64,000 bases of DNA from Aphrocallistes beatrix (GCA_963281255.1 OY725488.1:12435524-12499523), one strand, 5' to 3'. Counted from the stretch's first letter, positions 20,526 through 31,099 are shown. Made by a program: numbers and translations. The notes: a model not told the origin generated them from the sequence alone.

Positions 20526-23500
20526 ATGACTGAAGGTGTGTTTATGTTGAAAGAACTCACAGAAAGACTTAGCAGAGATGACATCAATAAACTGCTCAAT
20601 GCTCTGTCAGTACCAGAAGGTGTCTGCCATTGGGAATGTGATGCAACAGACTTTCTGCACGCATTGAAGGGATGGACAGAATTCAACCCATTCAGTTTCT
20701 ACCAATCCCTTAACTCCATACGACCTGATTTAATCTCTATCGCTCTCACTATCAAATGGCTGTGCACTGATTCCCCTGTGACTCTAACCACTGAATCATT
20801 AACCATCAAAAGCTTCATTGAAATGCTAAAGAAAGGAATATCAACCAGCAACCTGAAAATATTGCACACGCGATATTCTAAAGGAAAGACCAGTAAAGAG
20901 GTTCGCTTCGAAACTACCATGCAACTATTAGCTGCGAACAATTTGATTAAAAAAGACTTGTCCAGTTTATCTCAACTACTGAACGACCTCAAATTGAACA
21001 AATTTGTGAGTAAGCTCCAACCATACAAGGCTGTTTTTCAAGATCTACATGACCAAGAATTCTCTTCCTACTTCAAGAGAGAATTGACTCGTTTAGGAAA
21101 GCAAATATTCGAATGGGAAACTTCCATTATAAACTACCAAGAAACCCTCAGAAATGTGAAACCGATGTTATGGAATGATAAAACTGTCAGCCTAGAGAAG
21201 GTATACGTCGATCTAAACATACTTAAGCACGACTTGAAAAGTGTGAAACTGGAAGATGAGACGACGTACAACGAGATTGAATATTTGAGGAAAATTTCGA
21301 ATGAAGGAGCTGATGTTAGCAAGATAAATTTCAGTGAGGAACTGGAGTCCTGTGATCCTACCAAGCCTGAAATATGGTGTTGTATCGGAAACGCCGGCTG
21401 CGGGAAAACCTTCTTATGCAACCGCATTGACTTGAGATTCGGAAATAATGAAATATCCAAATTCTCCTACTCTCTATGTATCCCGTGCAGGAATACAGAG
21501 TGGCATGATATCGAGCATTCACGAGTGGAGTCAGGTCTCCCAATGACAACCGATTTCATCTGCCAATGGCTTTGCCTCGGTCTTCCAGCGGATCCCAGGT
21601 GGATAACATACCTGGCAAAGCACATTGCGGAGACAGATGGGGAAGGATTGTTGCTCATAATAGATGGACTTGATGAATTCACCAGCATGGTACCATTCCA
21701 ACAAACGATACTCTACCTGCTCCTAACTCGTAGAGCACTGGCACACTCTACTATCCTGTTAACCAGTAGACCTGGTGCTTATTCCGAGATATTTTCCTCC
21801 TACCCTCTAAGCATAGATAAACATTACCAGGTGATGGGATTCACTCCTGAGAGTAGAGACTTGTACTTTAGGATTCAAATAAACGATCAAGGGAAAATGA
21901 CACAGCTCAAGAGACTTCTCTACCTGAACGAGGAGATGAGTCAACTCTCACTTATCCCTATCAACGCCTCTCTATTCGCAACTCTGATCCAAAATACTGA
22001 CGACATCAGATCACATACCATAACTGAACTCTATACACAGCTCACCACATTCCTCATAAGACGTCAACTGTCCAGGATGAGACTAAAACGATTGGTGGAA
22101 AAGAGGAGTCTCTTCCAGCTCGACTCTACTGTTCTGGATTGTATCTATCGCATTGGTGAGGTAGCATATCAGGGCTTACATACTCGCGAGATGAAATCTT
22201 CTAAAGTGATTACGTTAAAGGGAGATGAAGCGGAGATTCTATGCAACTGCCTTGGTCTTGCTGAAGGACACTCTTACAAACATAGACTTTATAAAACCAA
22301 CTGTGTTTGGACGTTCCAACATTTAACAATACAAGAGTATCTGAGTGCAATCTGGTTAAGTATGTCGTCGAGAAATGACCTGCTTCTGAATGTACGGTAT
22401 ATGATGCATTCTAATGAAAGCTATTTCAATTTCAGAATGTTATTTCGTTTCTTTTTCGGTATGTTTCCTGCTGACATTGCATTCCATATATACTATAGTA
22501 TCTACAAATTCCATCCTACAACTACTATCCAGTTACAACAGCTGCCTAAATTCTACCAATATAATCAAAATCCTGATTTAGCTAGGGTGACTGGTTGGAA
22601 TGGTTTTACGAAGCGATTTGTGTCATTATCGGAATTTTTATTTGAGTCCAATCATGAATCACTTTACAATTCATTCTCGGACTTCCGTAAACTGCTCCCT
22701 CAAACCCTTTACTTTTACTTTGATACAGAGACAGCTCCTAATGAATGGCTGTGCTTTGTGAAATCGCTACCTCTCCTCGGTTCCATTCAGCTCATACACT
22801 TTGATTCGCGTTACTTGAAACTGACACAATTCCAATCCCTTCTACAACAGCTGACATCATGTTCTCTCAGCTGTTTATCCATCAAACTAGATACAGAGAA
22901 CTATTCTTCTCTAAAGGCTTACTGTGACGTCATCACAGATAGTCAGCTGATATATTTGGGTACAAAGATTAGTCTGGAGGTAGAAAATGGTGATTACACA
23001 GAATTGAAACTTGAAGATTCAAATCTCTTCCAGCCTTTCAACAGTTTGAGATTGGCTTCATCGATATTATCTTCCATCAAACTATCCTCTCCATTCCTTC
23101 AGCTGATAGCCAATCAGCTAACTCACATTGAGTACCTGTACCTTGATGACATTGGATATGACGCAATAGTCCCGAACCTCTCTAAGGCATCACAGCTGAA
23201 AGCTCTACAACTGGATGAAATTCCGATTAAGTCTCACTCGATGCTGAAAAGTCTGCTACCAAAACTCTCTAAAATAGAAGAGATTTCATTGGACGGAGAA
23301 GACTATTACAAATTCCTTCCTTCCATCATCAAGATGTCCAATCTTAAATATCTGCGGTTGTGTTATTATATAAGACCCAAAAGGACGACACATAGACCCT
23401 ATCTATTACAGCTACTGAGAAATAACGCACACACACTGAGAGGTTTAGAATTAGGGCATTTACTTTGGATCGGACTCAAAAGTTGGGATGAACTCCTAGA

Positions 23501-23882
23501 GCACATTTTCATATGCATCAAATTGGTAGAAATTCAACTTTTGCGTGTCAGACTACACCATTACAACGAGAACATCTGGAGTTCATTGAAAGTAATTCGC
23601 TGTTTGCTCTATTTGAGACTATGGACATGTCCATTACCAGAAACTGCTACGTTATCTCTATGCAGGGGACTGGTGGGACATCCTAGCATTAGAGAGATAG
23701 TCCTAATGGACTGCAGGCTGAATTCCAATGTTTGTTTAGGATTCACACATCTCATTCCTACCATCCCGCAGCTGATGAAAGTTGATCTGCGAAGGAATGG
23801 CCTTTCCAATCCAGATCCTGAGCCTATCAGAATCCTTACAAACACAGCTGAACTCCTTTCTGTAACCCTATGGATTGAATAG
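20526..23882 (+). CDS. NLR-type receptor, DED-like - NACHT - LRR, intact (copy C)
   Basis: An open frame of 1118 codons in a single coding exon; the start is fixed by the acceptor at 20524. Residues about 8-80 look like a death-effector fold (LTERLSRDDINKLLNAL, then SLNSIRPDLISIAL with the RxDL motif). Residues about 127-170 (VRFETTMQLLAANNLI, LSSLSQLLNDLKL) look like a second death-fold module. NACHT follows: Walker A GNAGCGKT at 288-295, Walker B LLLIIDGLDEF at 374-384, and LLTSRPGAY near 420. A helical NACHT-associated region reaches to about 700. From about 740 to the end are leucine-rich repeats (LTHIEYLYLDDIGYD, LRGLELGHLL, LRRNGLSNPDPEPIRIL). There is no signal peptide or membrane span, so it should be cytosolic. 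By family knowledge, NLRs oligomerise on sensing microbial or stress signals and recruit death-fold partners; the actual ligand and partner are unknown. Its neighbours are BPI-like genes on both sides. The domain naming at the N-terminus is an inference from pattern. Confidence 0.9.
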   Translation: MTEGVFMLKELTERLSRDDINKLLNALSVPEGVCHWECDATDFLHALKGWTEFNPFSFYQSLNSIRPDLISIALTIKWLCTDSPVTLTTESLTIKSFIEMLKKGISTSNLKILHTRYSKGKTSKEVRFETTMQLLAANNLIKKDLSSLSQLLNDLKLNKFVSKLQPYKAVFQDLHDQEFSSYFKRELTRLGKQIFEWETSIINYQETLRNVKPMLWNDKTVSLEKVYVDLNILKHDLKSVKLEDETTYNEIEYLRKISNEGADVSKINFSEELESCDPTKPEIWCCIGNAGCGKTFLCNRIDLRFGNNEISKFSYSLCIPCRNTEWHDIEHSRVESGLPMTTDFICQWLCLGLPADPRWITYLAKHIAETDGEGLLLIIDGLDEFTSMVPFQQTILYLLLTRRALAHSTILLTSRPGAYSEIFSSYPLSIDKHYQVMGFTPESRDLYFRIQINDQGKMTQLKRLLYLNEEMSQLSLIPINASLFATLIQNTDDIRSHTITELYTQLTTFLIRRQLSRMRLKRLVEKRSLFQLDSTVLDCIYRIGEVAYQGLHTREMKSSKVITLKGDEAEILCNCLGLAEGHSYKHRLYKTNCVWTFQHLTIQEYLSAIWLSMSSRNDLLLNVRYMMHSNESYFNFRMLFRFFFGMFPADIAFHIYYSIYKFHPTTTIQLQQLPKFYQYNQNPDLARVTGWNGFTKRFVSLSEFLFESNHESLYNSFSDFRKLLPQTLYFYFDTETAPNEWLCFVKSLPLLGSIQLIHFDSRYLKLTQFQSLLQQLTSCSLSCLSIKLDTENYSSLKAYCDVITDSQLIYLGTKISLEVENGDYTELKLEDSNLFQPFNSLRLASSILSSIKLSSPFLQLIANQLTHIEYLYLDDIGYDAIVPNLSKASQLKALQLDEIPIKSHSMLKSLLPKLSKIEEISLDGEDYYKFLPSIIKMSNLKYLRLCYYIRPKRTTHRPYLLQLLRNNAHTLRGLELGHLLWIGLKSWDELLEHIFICIKLVEIQLLRVRLHHYNENIWSSLKVIRCLLYLRLWTCPLPETATLSLCRGLVGHPSIREIVLMDCRLNSNVCLGFTHLIPTIPQLMKVDLRRNGLSNPDPEPIRILTNTAELLSVTLWIE

Positions 23883-24705
23883 GTTTTCTAGATGTGTGTT
23901 ATTTATGTTACTACTAACTGTCAAGGATCGCTGTTTGTTTGTTAATGTTTCAAAGTAGGAGAGTATTTCTTCCAGAACTTGTAGTAGGCATTTAATCTTG
24001 TGAAAGTGCTAGAATGTTATTTGTCTACATAATGTATGTAACAAATGGAATATGTAACAAATGTGTAAATTATGTCCATGTATAATCCTTCTCTATTATG
24101 TTCTCCCATGTTCCCCGAAATTCAATGCTCCATCCCGCTTTTACCATCGCAAAACTATTATGTACTACAAACTTCAGCATTTTCTGGTTTGTTATGAAAC
24201 ATTCGGATCGTGTGCACTCATCCCAATAGAGTCCTATGCAATCCTAAATGATATATAGGAAGCTAAAATGCTAAAAATAGTTCAATATAATCATGAGCGT
24301 ACCCAGTCAAGATCTGGCCTGTAGCGATCTGAAATAACAAATATACCTTCCAGAAGTTGATTTAGTCTACCAGTAGGCACTTAAATACATTGAACCATGG
24401 CAAATAGAAATGTTTGATTACAACTTCCCTAATTTCTCCGAAAACGTCTGGATTCTCTGCTCTGATCTGTCAAATGCTGCAAAACCCAACTCACAACTAC
24501 AAATGCTTACGAAGGATCACTTGATATTTCTAACAAATTTCTCATTACATGAAGTAGATACACAAATCTAGTGTTTGTATCTCATACATACTGGGAACTA
24601 AGTTCTAACACTAACTCAATAGACGGACTAAGCTACAGCTACTGAGCATTTAGAACATAACTAATGACTCATCATCACAACTCAGTCTTGGGTTGAAGCT
24701 GCTTT
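23883..24705. other. Convergent intergenic region, unit 2
   Basis: Spacer between NLR-C and BPI2, partly homologous to 16815-17757. Homology is strongest near the BPI end (ATCTCATACATACTGGGAAC; CTACAGCTACTGAGCATTTA). No further gene seen. Confidence 0.6.
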
Positions 24706-26097
24706 TCACCACTGAATAGTCTGGGAGTTATAGCTAATGTCAGTTTCAACCACGATGAACCCATCACGTAGCGTTATCTGTGGGCTAACAAGCTGTATCC
24801 CATCCATCAATGGAATTTCCAATCCTTCCAATGCATATTTATCGAATTCTTTGATAGCGAAAATATCACAGAAAAAGTTAACCATATTTTGGAGTGTGTC
24901 TGCATTGACATCTCCAATCCACGAGGATTTAACAGTAAATTTAGTCTCAAGAAAGTTTGCTTTCCCAGTTAAGAAGTGCTTTCCACCTTTCTCTTTAACC
25001 CCAATAGTTCCATGTGTATTAACGATGACACTCAAATTGAGAGCAGGAGTGATCTCATTTCCTTTATCCTTGTCATACACATAAACATCAACGTCGCCAT
25101 ATACAGTTACATTGATGAAGTGTGGATCCACAGTGAGTATTGGTGGTTGTGTTGCGTGGATGAATACCGCCATCTTCATACTGGGGAACTTCTCGTAGAG
25201 AGCTGGTATGATGTGCTTGAAAGTGGTTGTGTTGAGTTGTATTGGGCTGTTGGGAGGAATTAGTTCTGGAGTGATTCGCATCTGTAACATTCCTGCTTTC
25301 TGATACGTTGCTACAGCCGTGTTAGCGATGTATGTGCTCATCCATATGTAGAGCATTCTGTCAGTCTTTTGAATCGCAGGCAGAGGGAATGGTGAGAATG
25401 AGAATTCTTGTGGATGAGATGGAGACCTCAATTCTCCCTTGTGTTCCGTCGCCATGTACTGACTCGTGAACACTGGATCCCTGACTAATGAGTAGTCAAA
25501 GATTCTTGTTTTGTCGATACGTTTTTCCAGAACTAAGTTTAGTTTAGCGATTTGTCTTTCTGCTAGCTCACGAACTTGATCGTTCAACGATTTTTGAATC
25601 TTTCCCTTTACAAAGCCATATATTATATTGTATAACCAACTTGCACCTGAATGCAAGTCAACTCCGAGATTTCCGATGTTATATTCATATTTCAAATTGG
25701 ACATTATTGCTTGTCCTTCAGCATTCCTTCCAATTTTAGCTTCCAATACTAATCTATCGATAGATATGTTAATGTCGACGTTTCCACTGTCATAAACTGG
25801 AATGTATATCACACTAGTTCTGTATTTCCAATGAGCTTTTCCTGATAAAGTTATTCCTGCTGCACTAACCCTGATCCCAGTATTAGATGTGGTAATTGCT
25901 GCTTTGGGAATTTTGATTTTCCCAAAAATAATGTTAGTCAATTCCCAGTGTAGACTCCCTATTAGTCTGTCAACATCCCCGTGTGCATCAGGAATTTTGA
26001 TTTTTTTCAACTGAGTTTCTAGTATTGACCGTCCCACTTGAGCTAGATAGTTAAATCCCTTTTTGGTGACCACAAATCTTAATGCTGGGTTTATCAT
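24706..26097 (-). CDS. BPI/LBP-family protein, copy 2 (both ends altered)
   Basis: A paralogue of 17758-19255 with the same two-lobed BPI fold (NPALRFVVTKKGFNYLAQ, IPVYDSGNVDINI, TDRMLYIWMSTYIANTA). The C-terminal two thirds is nearly identical in DNA to copy 1, the N-terminal third much less so. The 5' end is damaged. Immediately before the ATG at 26097 the same frame has TGA (26100-26098), and before that a worn hydrophobic stretch (IFVSIAIVKFCYSAIF) with no ATG in register. At the 3' end an extra base near 24727 shifts the frame, so the protein ends SYNSQTIQW instead of the longer tail of copy 1. It also lacks N-lobe cysteines. It may be translated from 26097 as a leaderless protein, or be a pseudogene. 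Confidence 0.7.
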   Translation of the reverse strand: MINPALRFVVTKKGFNYLAQVGRSILETQLKKIKIPDAHGDVDRLIGSLHWELTNIIFGKIKIPKAAITTSNTGIRVSAAGITLSGKAHWKYRTSVIYIPVYDSGNVDINISIDRLVLEAKIGRNAEGQAIMSNLKYEYNIGNLGVDLHSGASWLYNIIYGFVKGKIQKSLNDQVRELAERQIAKLNLVLEKRIDKTRIFDYSLVRDPVFTSQYMATEHKGELRSPSHPQEFSFSPFPLPAIQKTDRMLYIWMSTYIANTAVATYQKAGMLQMRITPELIPPNSPIQLNTTTFKHIIPALYEKFPSMKMAVFIHATQPPILTVDPHFINVTVYGDVDVYVYDKDKGNEITPALNLSVIVNTHGTIGVKEKGGKHFLTGKANFLETKFTVKSSWIGDVNADTLQNMVNFFCDIFAIKEFDKYALEGLEIPLMDGIQLVSPQITLRDGFIVVETDISYNSQTIQW

Positions 26098-26664
26098 TCA
26101 AGATTCCCGAAATATCGCTGAATAACAAAACTTTACAATAGCTATACTCACAAATATGCGTTTCTTGCTTCCTTCTTTCTCTGGGACTTTCAAGGTTGAA
26201 TATATTAATATACTCTGTTATTCCCTCTCTTTGATATAAACTTGAAATGATATGATAATAGTTCTTTGAATTTAGGCATATACCTATCCACAGGTGTAAG
26301 TGTAACTAGAGACTTTTAATTTGAATACATGTCCATGCTAGCTAGTGCCAACCACTGTTTAGATCTCAATGTGTTTGTATTATAAAAGAGACGAATTTGA
26401 GTGATCGGCACAGTTTGTCACGTATCTCAGCGAGGTGTGAAGATTTTGTTTAGGTCTTCGAATTTAATCATAGACTCATTAGTATTTACTACATGCCAAA
26501 TTCACATTTCTATTAATAAGGATATGGGAATATAACAATGATAAGAGAATTACTTGATCAATAATTAATATGAACATAACTGGGGGGAATGAAACATATA
26601 CAAAACAAGGAATTTTTCTACTATTCAAATTTACATTTCTTGTAATTTGATATTTCTACTATAC
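26098..26664. other. Gene-free stretch upstream of BPI2
   Basis: 26098-26200 is the worn leader region of BPI2 (GAGAAAGAA as in copy 1). It lacks the NLR promoter block found at the same place in unit 1/2, so the tandem duplication ends here. The rest is unassigned. Confidence 0.5.
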
Positions 26665-26847
26665 AAGCGCGCTTCGCTTGCTTGCGATGCGCGGCTGGCG
26701 GCCACTTTGTGTCCGCTGGAGACTGCCTTCGGTCGCCTGGTCACATTGGTTAATTATAAGGAAGATAACATCTACAAATACGTCTGTCCTACTATTATAA
26801 TCTATATCGCACGAAAAATCACCAAATTTATCAATTTTGAAAATTTA
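26665..26847 (+). repeat. Repeat family G, copy 5, truncated at an NHL relic
   Basis: GC-rich hairpin end (CAAGCGCGCTTCGCTTGCTT, GTGTCCGC) followed by body as far as ATCACCAAATTTATCAATTT. NHL-type coding sequence begins about 20 bp later. Confidence 0.75.
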
Positions 26848-26849
26848 AA

Positions 26850-27731
26850 AAGAACCCGGGTATCTTAGCTATCCGATGTATGCTGCTATCGATTCTGACA
26901 CAAATAACATTTATATCACTGATTTGAAGCGTGTGAATATCTACTCAGAATCAGGTGAGTTCATAGATTCATTCAGACATTCATCCATGATAAGACCATG
27001 TGGCATAACCATCCATAATGATAATATCTACATAATAGACATAGGAGTAGACTCTCTAATTCATTTTAAAATAGCCACCGATATCCATTTCGTTACAACT
27101 GTTGGTAGAAGAGGAACTGCATTTGACGAGTTCAGAGATCCTAGACAACTCGCTGTGTCTACTACCAATGGAGATATTTTTGTCGCCGATACACATAACA
27201 ATCGAATCCAAATCCTGGACAGCTACCTCCGTTTTAAGCGAAGAATTTATCACGAATCCATCAGATATCCCTGTGACGTCAAGTTGACATTGAATGAAGT
27301 TTACATTCTTGCTGAAGATGGTTATCGAGGTGTCCGCGTATTTACCTACGCTGGCGAATGGATTCGCTCGCTGATCACAGTCGGTGCGAGAAGGCAGACT
27401 CCGATTCTTTATTCTCTGTGTTTGGACAGGACGTCAGTTATCCGTCAGTTATCCGAACGGGTTGGGACCGCGGGGGTTCGGATAACTGAAGTGTTCGGAT
27501 AACTGAAGTTCGGATAACTGAAGTTCTACTGTAATTTATATATCAGTCATTTGGAAGCTAACAATATTAAAATAATTTGAAAGACAGGTGAACTTCTCCA
27601 CATTCTAGGAGGATCAGGTCATGAAGTGGGGAAGCTAGAATATCCACACGGTATAGCGCTAATGAAGAATTCCCAAAATAGTTGTCTTATCTTGGAGGAA
27701 GAACTATAAACTTCAAATATTTTCGTGTTGA
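26850..27731 (+). pseudogene. NHL-repeat beta-propeller gene relic
   Basis: The frame from about 26850 reads GYLSYPMYAAIDSDTNNIYI and continues through several NHL-type repeats: IRPCGITIHNDNIYIIDI, PRQLAVSTTNGDIFVADT, then HNNRIQILD and IRYPCDVKLTLNEVYIL. It is broken at about 27430 by a short pogo-type element. After it the homology resumes at about 27585-27731 (TGELLHILGGSG, KLEYPHGIALMKNS, then a shift and a C-terminus ending LQIFSC). NHL propellers occur at the C-terminus of TRIM-type and similar proteins; no RING or B-box is seen here. The 5' part is missing at the border of G copy 5. The insertion, the frame shift and the missing 5' end make it a pseudogene. Confidence 0.8.
27432..27533. 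mobile_element. Short pogo-type element inside the NHL relic
   Basis: The right end reads GAAGTTCTACTGTA. Copies of TTCGGATAACTGAAG are stacked in direct order at the right, with complementary CAGTTATCCG words on the left. Related to the half element at 55173-55260 (shares GAACG, GGGACC, GATTCGG). Confidence 0.65.
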
Positions 27732-27796
27732 GTTATTTGTGATTATGTTAATCTGTTGTAGACGATTAAGTAATAAATTTAGTATGTATATCTAAA

Positions 27797-28115
27797 ACAC
27801 ACGCGCTTCATTAGCTTGCGCTAGGCAGCTGGCGGACATTTTGTCCCCACCGGAGGCGCCTTTGGGCGACTGGGGAACATTGATTACTTAGAAGGGAAAT
27901 ACGTCTGTCCAACCTTTATTAAATCAAAATTTTTTGATGCGCGGTGATGGCGTCATAACAGATTGATGAGTCATCATTGTTGATGATAGTTACATCATAT
28001 GTGAGATATATTAATATACACATTCTAAAGTAAGGTAACTCCCATATGGCAAAAATCAGCTATATATATATATATATATATACTAATCGTGTTTTAATAG
28101 TAAGGATTTTGTTTC
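27797..28115 (+). repeat. Repeat family G, copy 6, with internal TA run
   Basis: Diverged GC-rich end (GCGCTTCATTAGCTTGCGCT), shortened body (GATGAGTCATCATTGTTGAT), then a TA run at about 28063-28082 and TAATCGTGTTTTAATAGTAA. The conserved sequence beyond the TA run suggests that the microsatellite is internal to the repeat. Confidence 0.7.
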
Positions 28116-28191
28116 TAGCGATATAGTCACTTATGGAGATTTTTGGACTTTTCACTTTTTTGGCAAAATTTTGCTCCTCCAGGGGCCTTTT

Positions 28192-28560
28192 TCACTAAGA
28201 AAACTTAAGATTTGCTTAACTTTATATAGTGGAAATTTTGAAGAGTTGCACTACGATTTGGGTAAATAGATGTTCAATGATACCAATAGAAATATAAACT
28301 ACCTAAATACTGGAAATATTCCAAGTCACTCTCGAAATATTCGTGATGTCATACTTAAGTATTATGACGTCATACTTAACTTAAAATATTACGTAACTTT
28401 CTGAAAAGTTTAACAAATGAGTCAAAATTTGTCAAGCATTTCAATTGTACCACTTAAAATTAATAGAGTATGCAATCTATTTGAATTCTTTAAAAATCTC
28501 TTCTAATTTTGAAGATTCAAAAGTTAAGCAAATCTTAAGTTTTCTTAGTGAATAAGGCCC
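28192..28560. mobile_element. Foldback MITE with ~40-bp inverted ends
   Basis: The left end GGGGCCTTTTTCACTAAGAA and the following AACTTAAGATTTGCTTAACT are mirrored at the right (AGTTAAGCAAATCTTAAGTT, then TTCTTAGTGAATAAGGCCC). The interior is AT-rich and non-coding. Confidence 0.8.
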
Positions 28561-28989
28561 AAGGTCTTTAGGATTTGTCACAAAGCCTGGAAGTAATTCC
28601 ATCTCAGCCTAAACCGAAGTTTTATCTTAAGAATTCAGAGTACAGACAGTTTTCTTCCATTATCAATTGTTTTCCTACAGCCAATTTTCACGGAATTTCC
28701 TTTATGCTGACTCTTACCGCCGCCACTGTTCTTATTCGCACTTTTATCAATATTTTATTTCATTTGACAGATTTACTGTAAAAAAGCTATTGCTAATCTA
28801 AATCTAAACTTAAAACAACAGTTCTTCAAGTGAACCATTTAATTCCAGGTCCAAAATTATTTATTTCAATCAAGCATTGTATAAAACTATTTACAACTAA
28901 TATGAATTTTGGAGATTTAGTTAATTAAACTCATCATATTGAATTTCTCAAGTATCTTACAAATGAATCCCAGGACTCGCATTGTGAAA

Positions 28990-29157
28990 CACAGTAGGAC
29001 TTCGATTATCTAAAATTATATTATCCGAAAATCTGAATTATCCAGACAGTCCCATAACAACTTATCCTCTTTATCCGAACAGTTGAGTATCCAAATTTTC
29101 CATTTCCGAACATTTTTCTCGGTTCCATGGAATTCAGATAATCAATGTTATCCTGTA
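28990..29157. mobile_element. Pogo-type MITE with GATTATC ends
   Basis: The left end CAGTAGGACTTCGATTATC and right end GATAATCAATGTTATCCTG are an imperfect inverted pair, with inner ATTATCCGAA and TTATCCGAAC words repeating the end motif. Members of this type are known as pogo/Tigger-like MITEs. Confidence 0.6.
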
Positions 29158-30260
29158 ATTACACAGAAACCCTAGCCGAATAGTCAGCAGTAAATCCTAG
29201 CATATTTTTGAAGATAGTTTGGAAGAAGACGGATTATTTCTCTTAGAAGTTTTCTGAAGGACTTTTGAAAGGCTGCAATAACAGAGTCAATTCAAACTGA
29301 GAGTGATGAATTGCATTCCAGATGCATAGTTACACATTGTATAGAATGATATTTATGAAATAAAAGAGATATTGTTCCTTACGAGCATACTAGACTAGCT
29401 TCATACTTGTTAACTGTCCAGTTTTTGGCGGGACGTCCCGCCAAAAACTGTACAGTTGGCATGAATACATTGCCATTCCACTTTATCGTCCATATAACTA
29501 ATCCAGTTTATAGGAAAGTGGTAAGGCCATGGTTATAACAAAGCAGGATCGCAGAAACAAATATTTATTGGTTGGGCAAGTCACTAATCTGAACAGCTCT
29601 GTACAAATGATCCGAAAGTCGTTTGGATTAGTGAAATAACACTAATTAAATGGGGAATCAATGAAAATAAAGTTGTAATTAGAACATTAAGGTTACTTTA
29701 TTGTAAGATTGCTTTTAACGAGGATTCTCAAACTTATTGTTATGATAGAAGATTATAAAGAATTCACAACGAGAGGCGAAACATTATACTGTAACTATAT
29801 GTGTTCTAAGAGTGTAGTGTTTGGATTAGTGAGGGTGTATTGTACCCTTATTGGGATCTGCTATCCGTGGATGTAGTGCAGCGTAACACAATACACTTGC
29901 CCGACCACTAAAACGCTGTACTTGCTACTACGTCCTGCAAACTCATTGTAAACAGTTTGATTAGATTTGAAGAGATTGAGGTTGATAATGCTGCAACAGT
30001 TCACAGAGTTAGAGGATATAACTAAATGTTATGATTATGATCACAAGAATTCAGGAAATTTTGAAGTTATTTAATTAATACGTGTATGACGTATACCTCG
30101 TATTTAATAATTTATCCGTTTTGAATTCGTAAACAGCCAAACAGAATTCAATATGGAGGAATTTGATGAAGAGGGTAGAGTAGGCAATGTCCCTTAATTT
30201 CAACAACTCAAACTTCTAAAACACAATCTTTGTTGGTTTGAGTGAGAATAACCATTAAAG
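29158..30260. other. Gene-free stretch
   Basis: Unassigned AT-rich DNA apart from a near-perfect palindrome at 29402-29467, where CAGTTTTTGGCGGGAC meets its complement with no loop. This is a collapsed family M end. Confidence 0.5.
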
Positions 30261-30420
30261 TACAGTCGACTCCGCTTAATTGGGGCACTTCTGGCAGGAC
30301 CGGAGTAGCTTTTACACATAGAAACTAATACAAAAATAGTTTCGGTTAATAGGATTCTCCGCTTAATCGAGGCAAAATGTCATCTGACCGATGTGACCCT
30401 ATTAAGCGGAGTCTACTGTA
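30261..30420. mobile_element. Pogo-type MITE, family H, copy 3
   Basis: TA-bordered, ends TACAGTCGACTCCGC and GCGGAGTCTACTGTA. A shorter version with part of the left arm missing. Confidence 0.85.
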
Positions 30421-30479
30421 CGTCATTATCACTAGGCGAATGGAGCATGCTGAAATAATGATGCACTCAGGACACAAGA

Positions 30480-30652
30480 TACAGTCGACTCCGCTTAATA
30501 GGGTCACATCGGTCAGAGGACATTTTGGCCCGATTAAGCGGAGAGCTCTATTAACCGAAAATATTTTGTATTAGCTTCTTCTTCGTATTAGCTTCGTTCC
30601 CGCCTAAATTGACCCGATTAAACAGTGACCCTATTAAGCGGAGTCGACTATA
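30480..30652. mobile_element. Pogo-type MITE, family H, copy 4 (reverse orientation)
   Basis: Ends TACAGTCGACTCCGC and GCGGAGTCGACTATA. The interior (CATCGGTCAGAGGACATTTT) is the reverse of copies 1-3. Only about 60 bp from copy 3. Confidence 0.85.
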
Positions 30653-31099
30653 CTATTATGACGTATGATTGAGCTCTACCTGAAATGCGTATCATAAAAT
30701 ACATCTATGAGCGAGTACGATATAACGAGATATCTGGTATTGGCTTCTTTATAACAAGAGTTCACTGTACATAACACACAATAGAATCACTGTACATAGT
30801 AGCACACAATAGAATCACTGTACATAGTAGGATACAATAGAATCCATAGACTTGATAGATAACTTTCCACAACTATTCACGATATGATAATGGTACATTT
30901 GATAACATAAAAAGTGTAAGCGGTTGTAATCGAAATCGGTTAACGTTTTGATCGGAATAAATTCATTTTATTTAAAAGGAAAATTAGTATTATTATCCGT
31001 AAATTACTTAAAATATTTGGTTAGAATTACAGCATCGATGAAGTGTATAGTGAACCTAGAACAAATGTATATGTATATAAATTTTGCCTGATCATATAA

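Noticed and set aside
28575..28781. 68-codon frame after the foldback MITE
   Set aside because: No conserved pattern, no paralogue in the window and no promoter signal.
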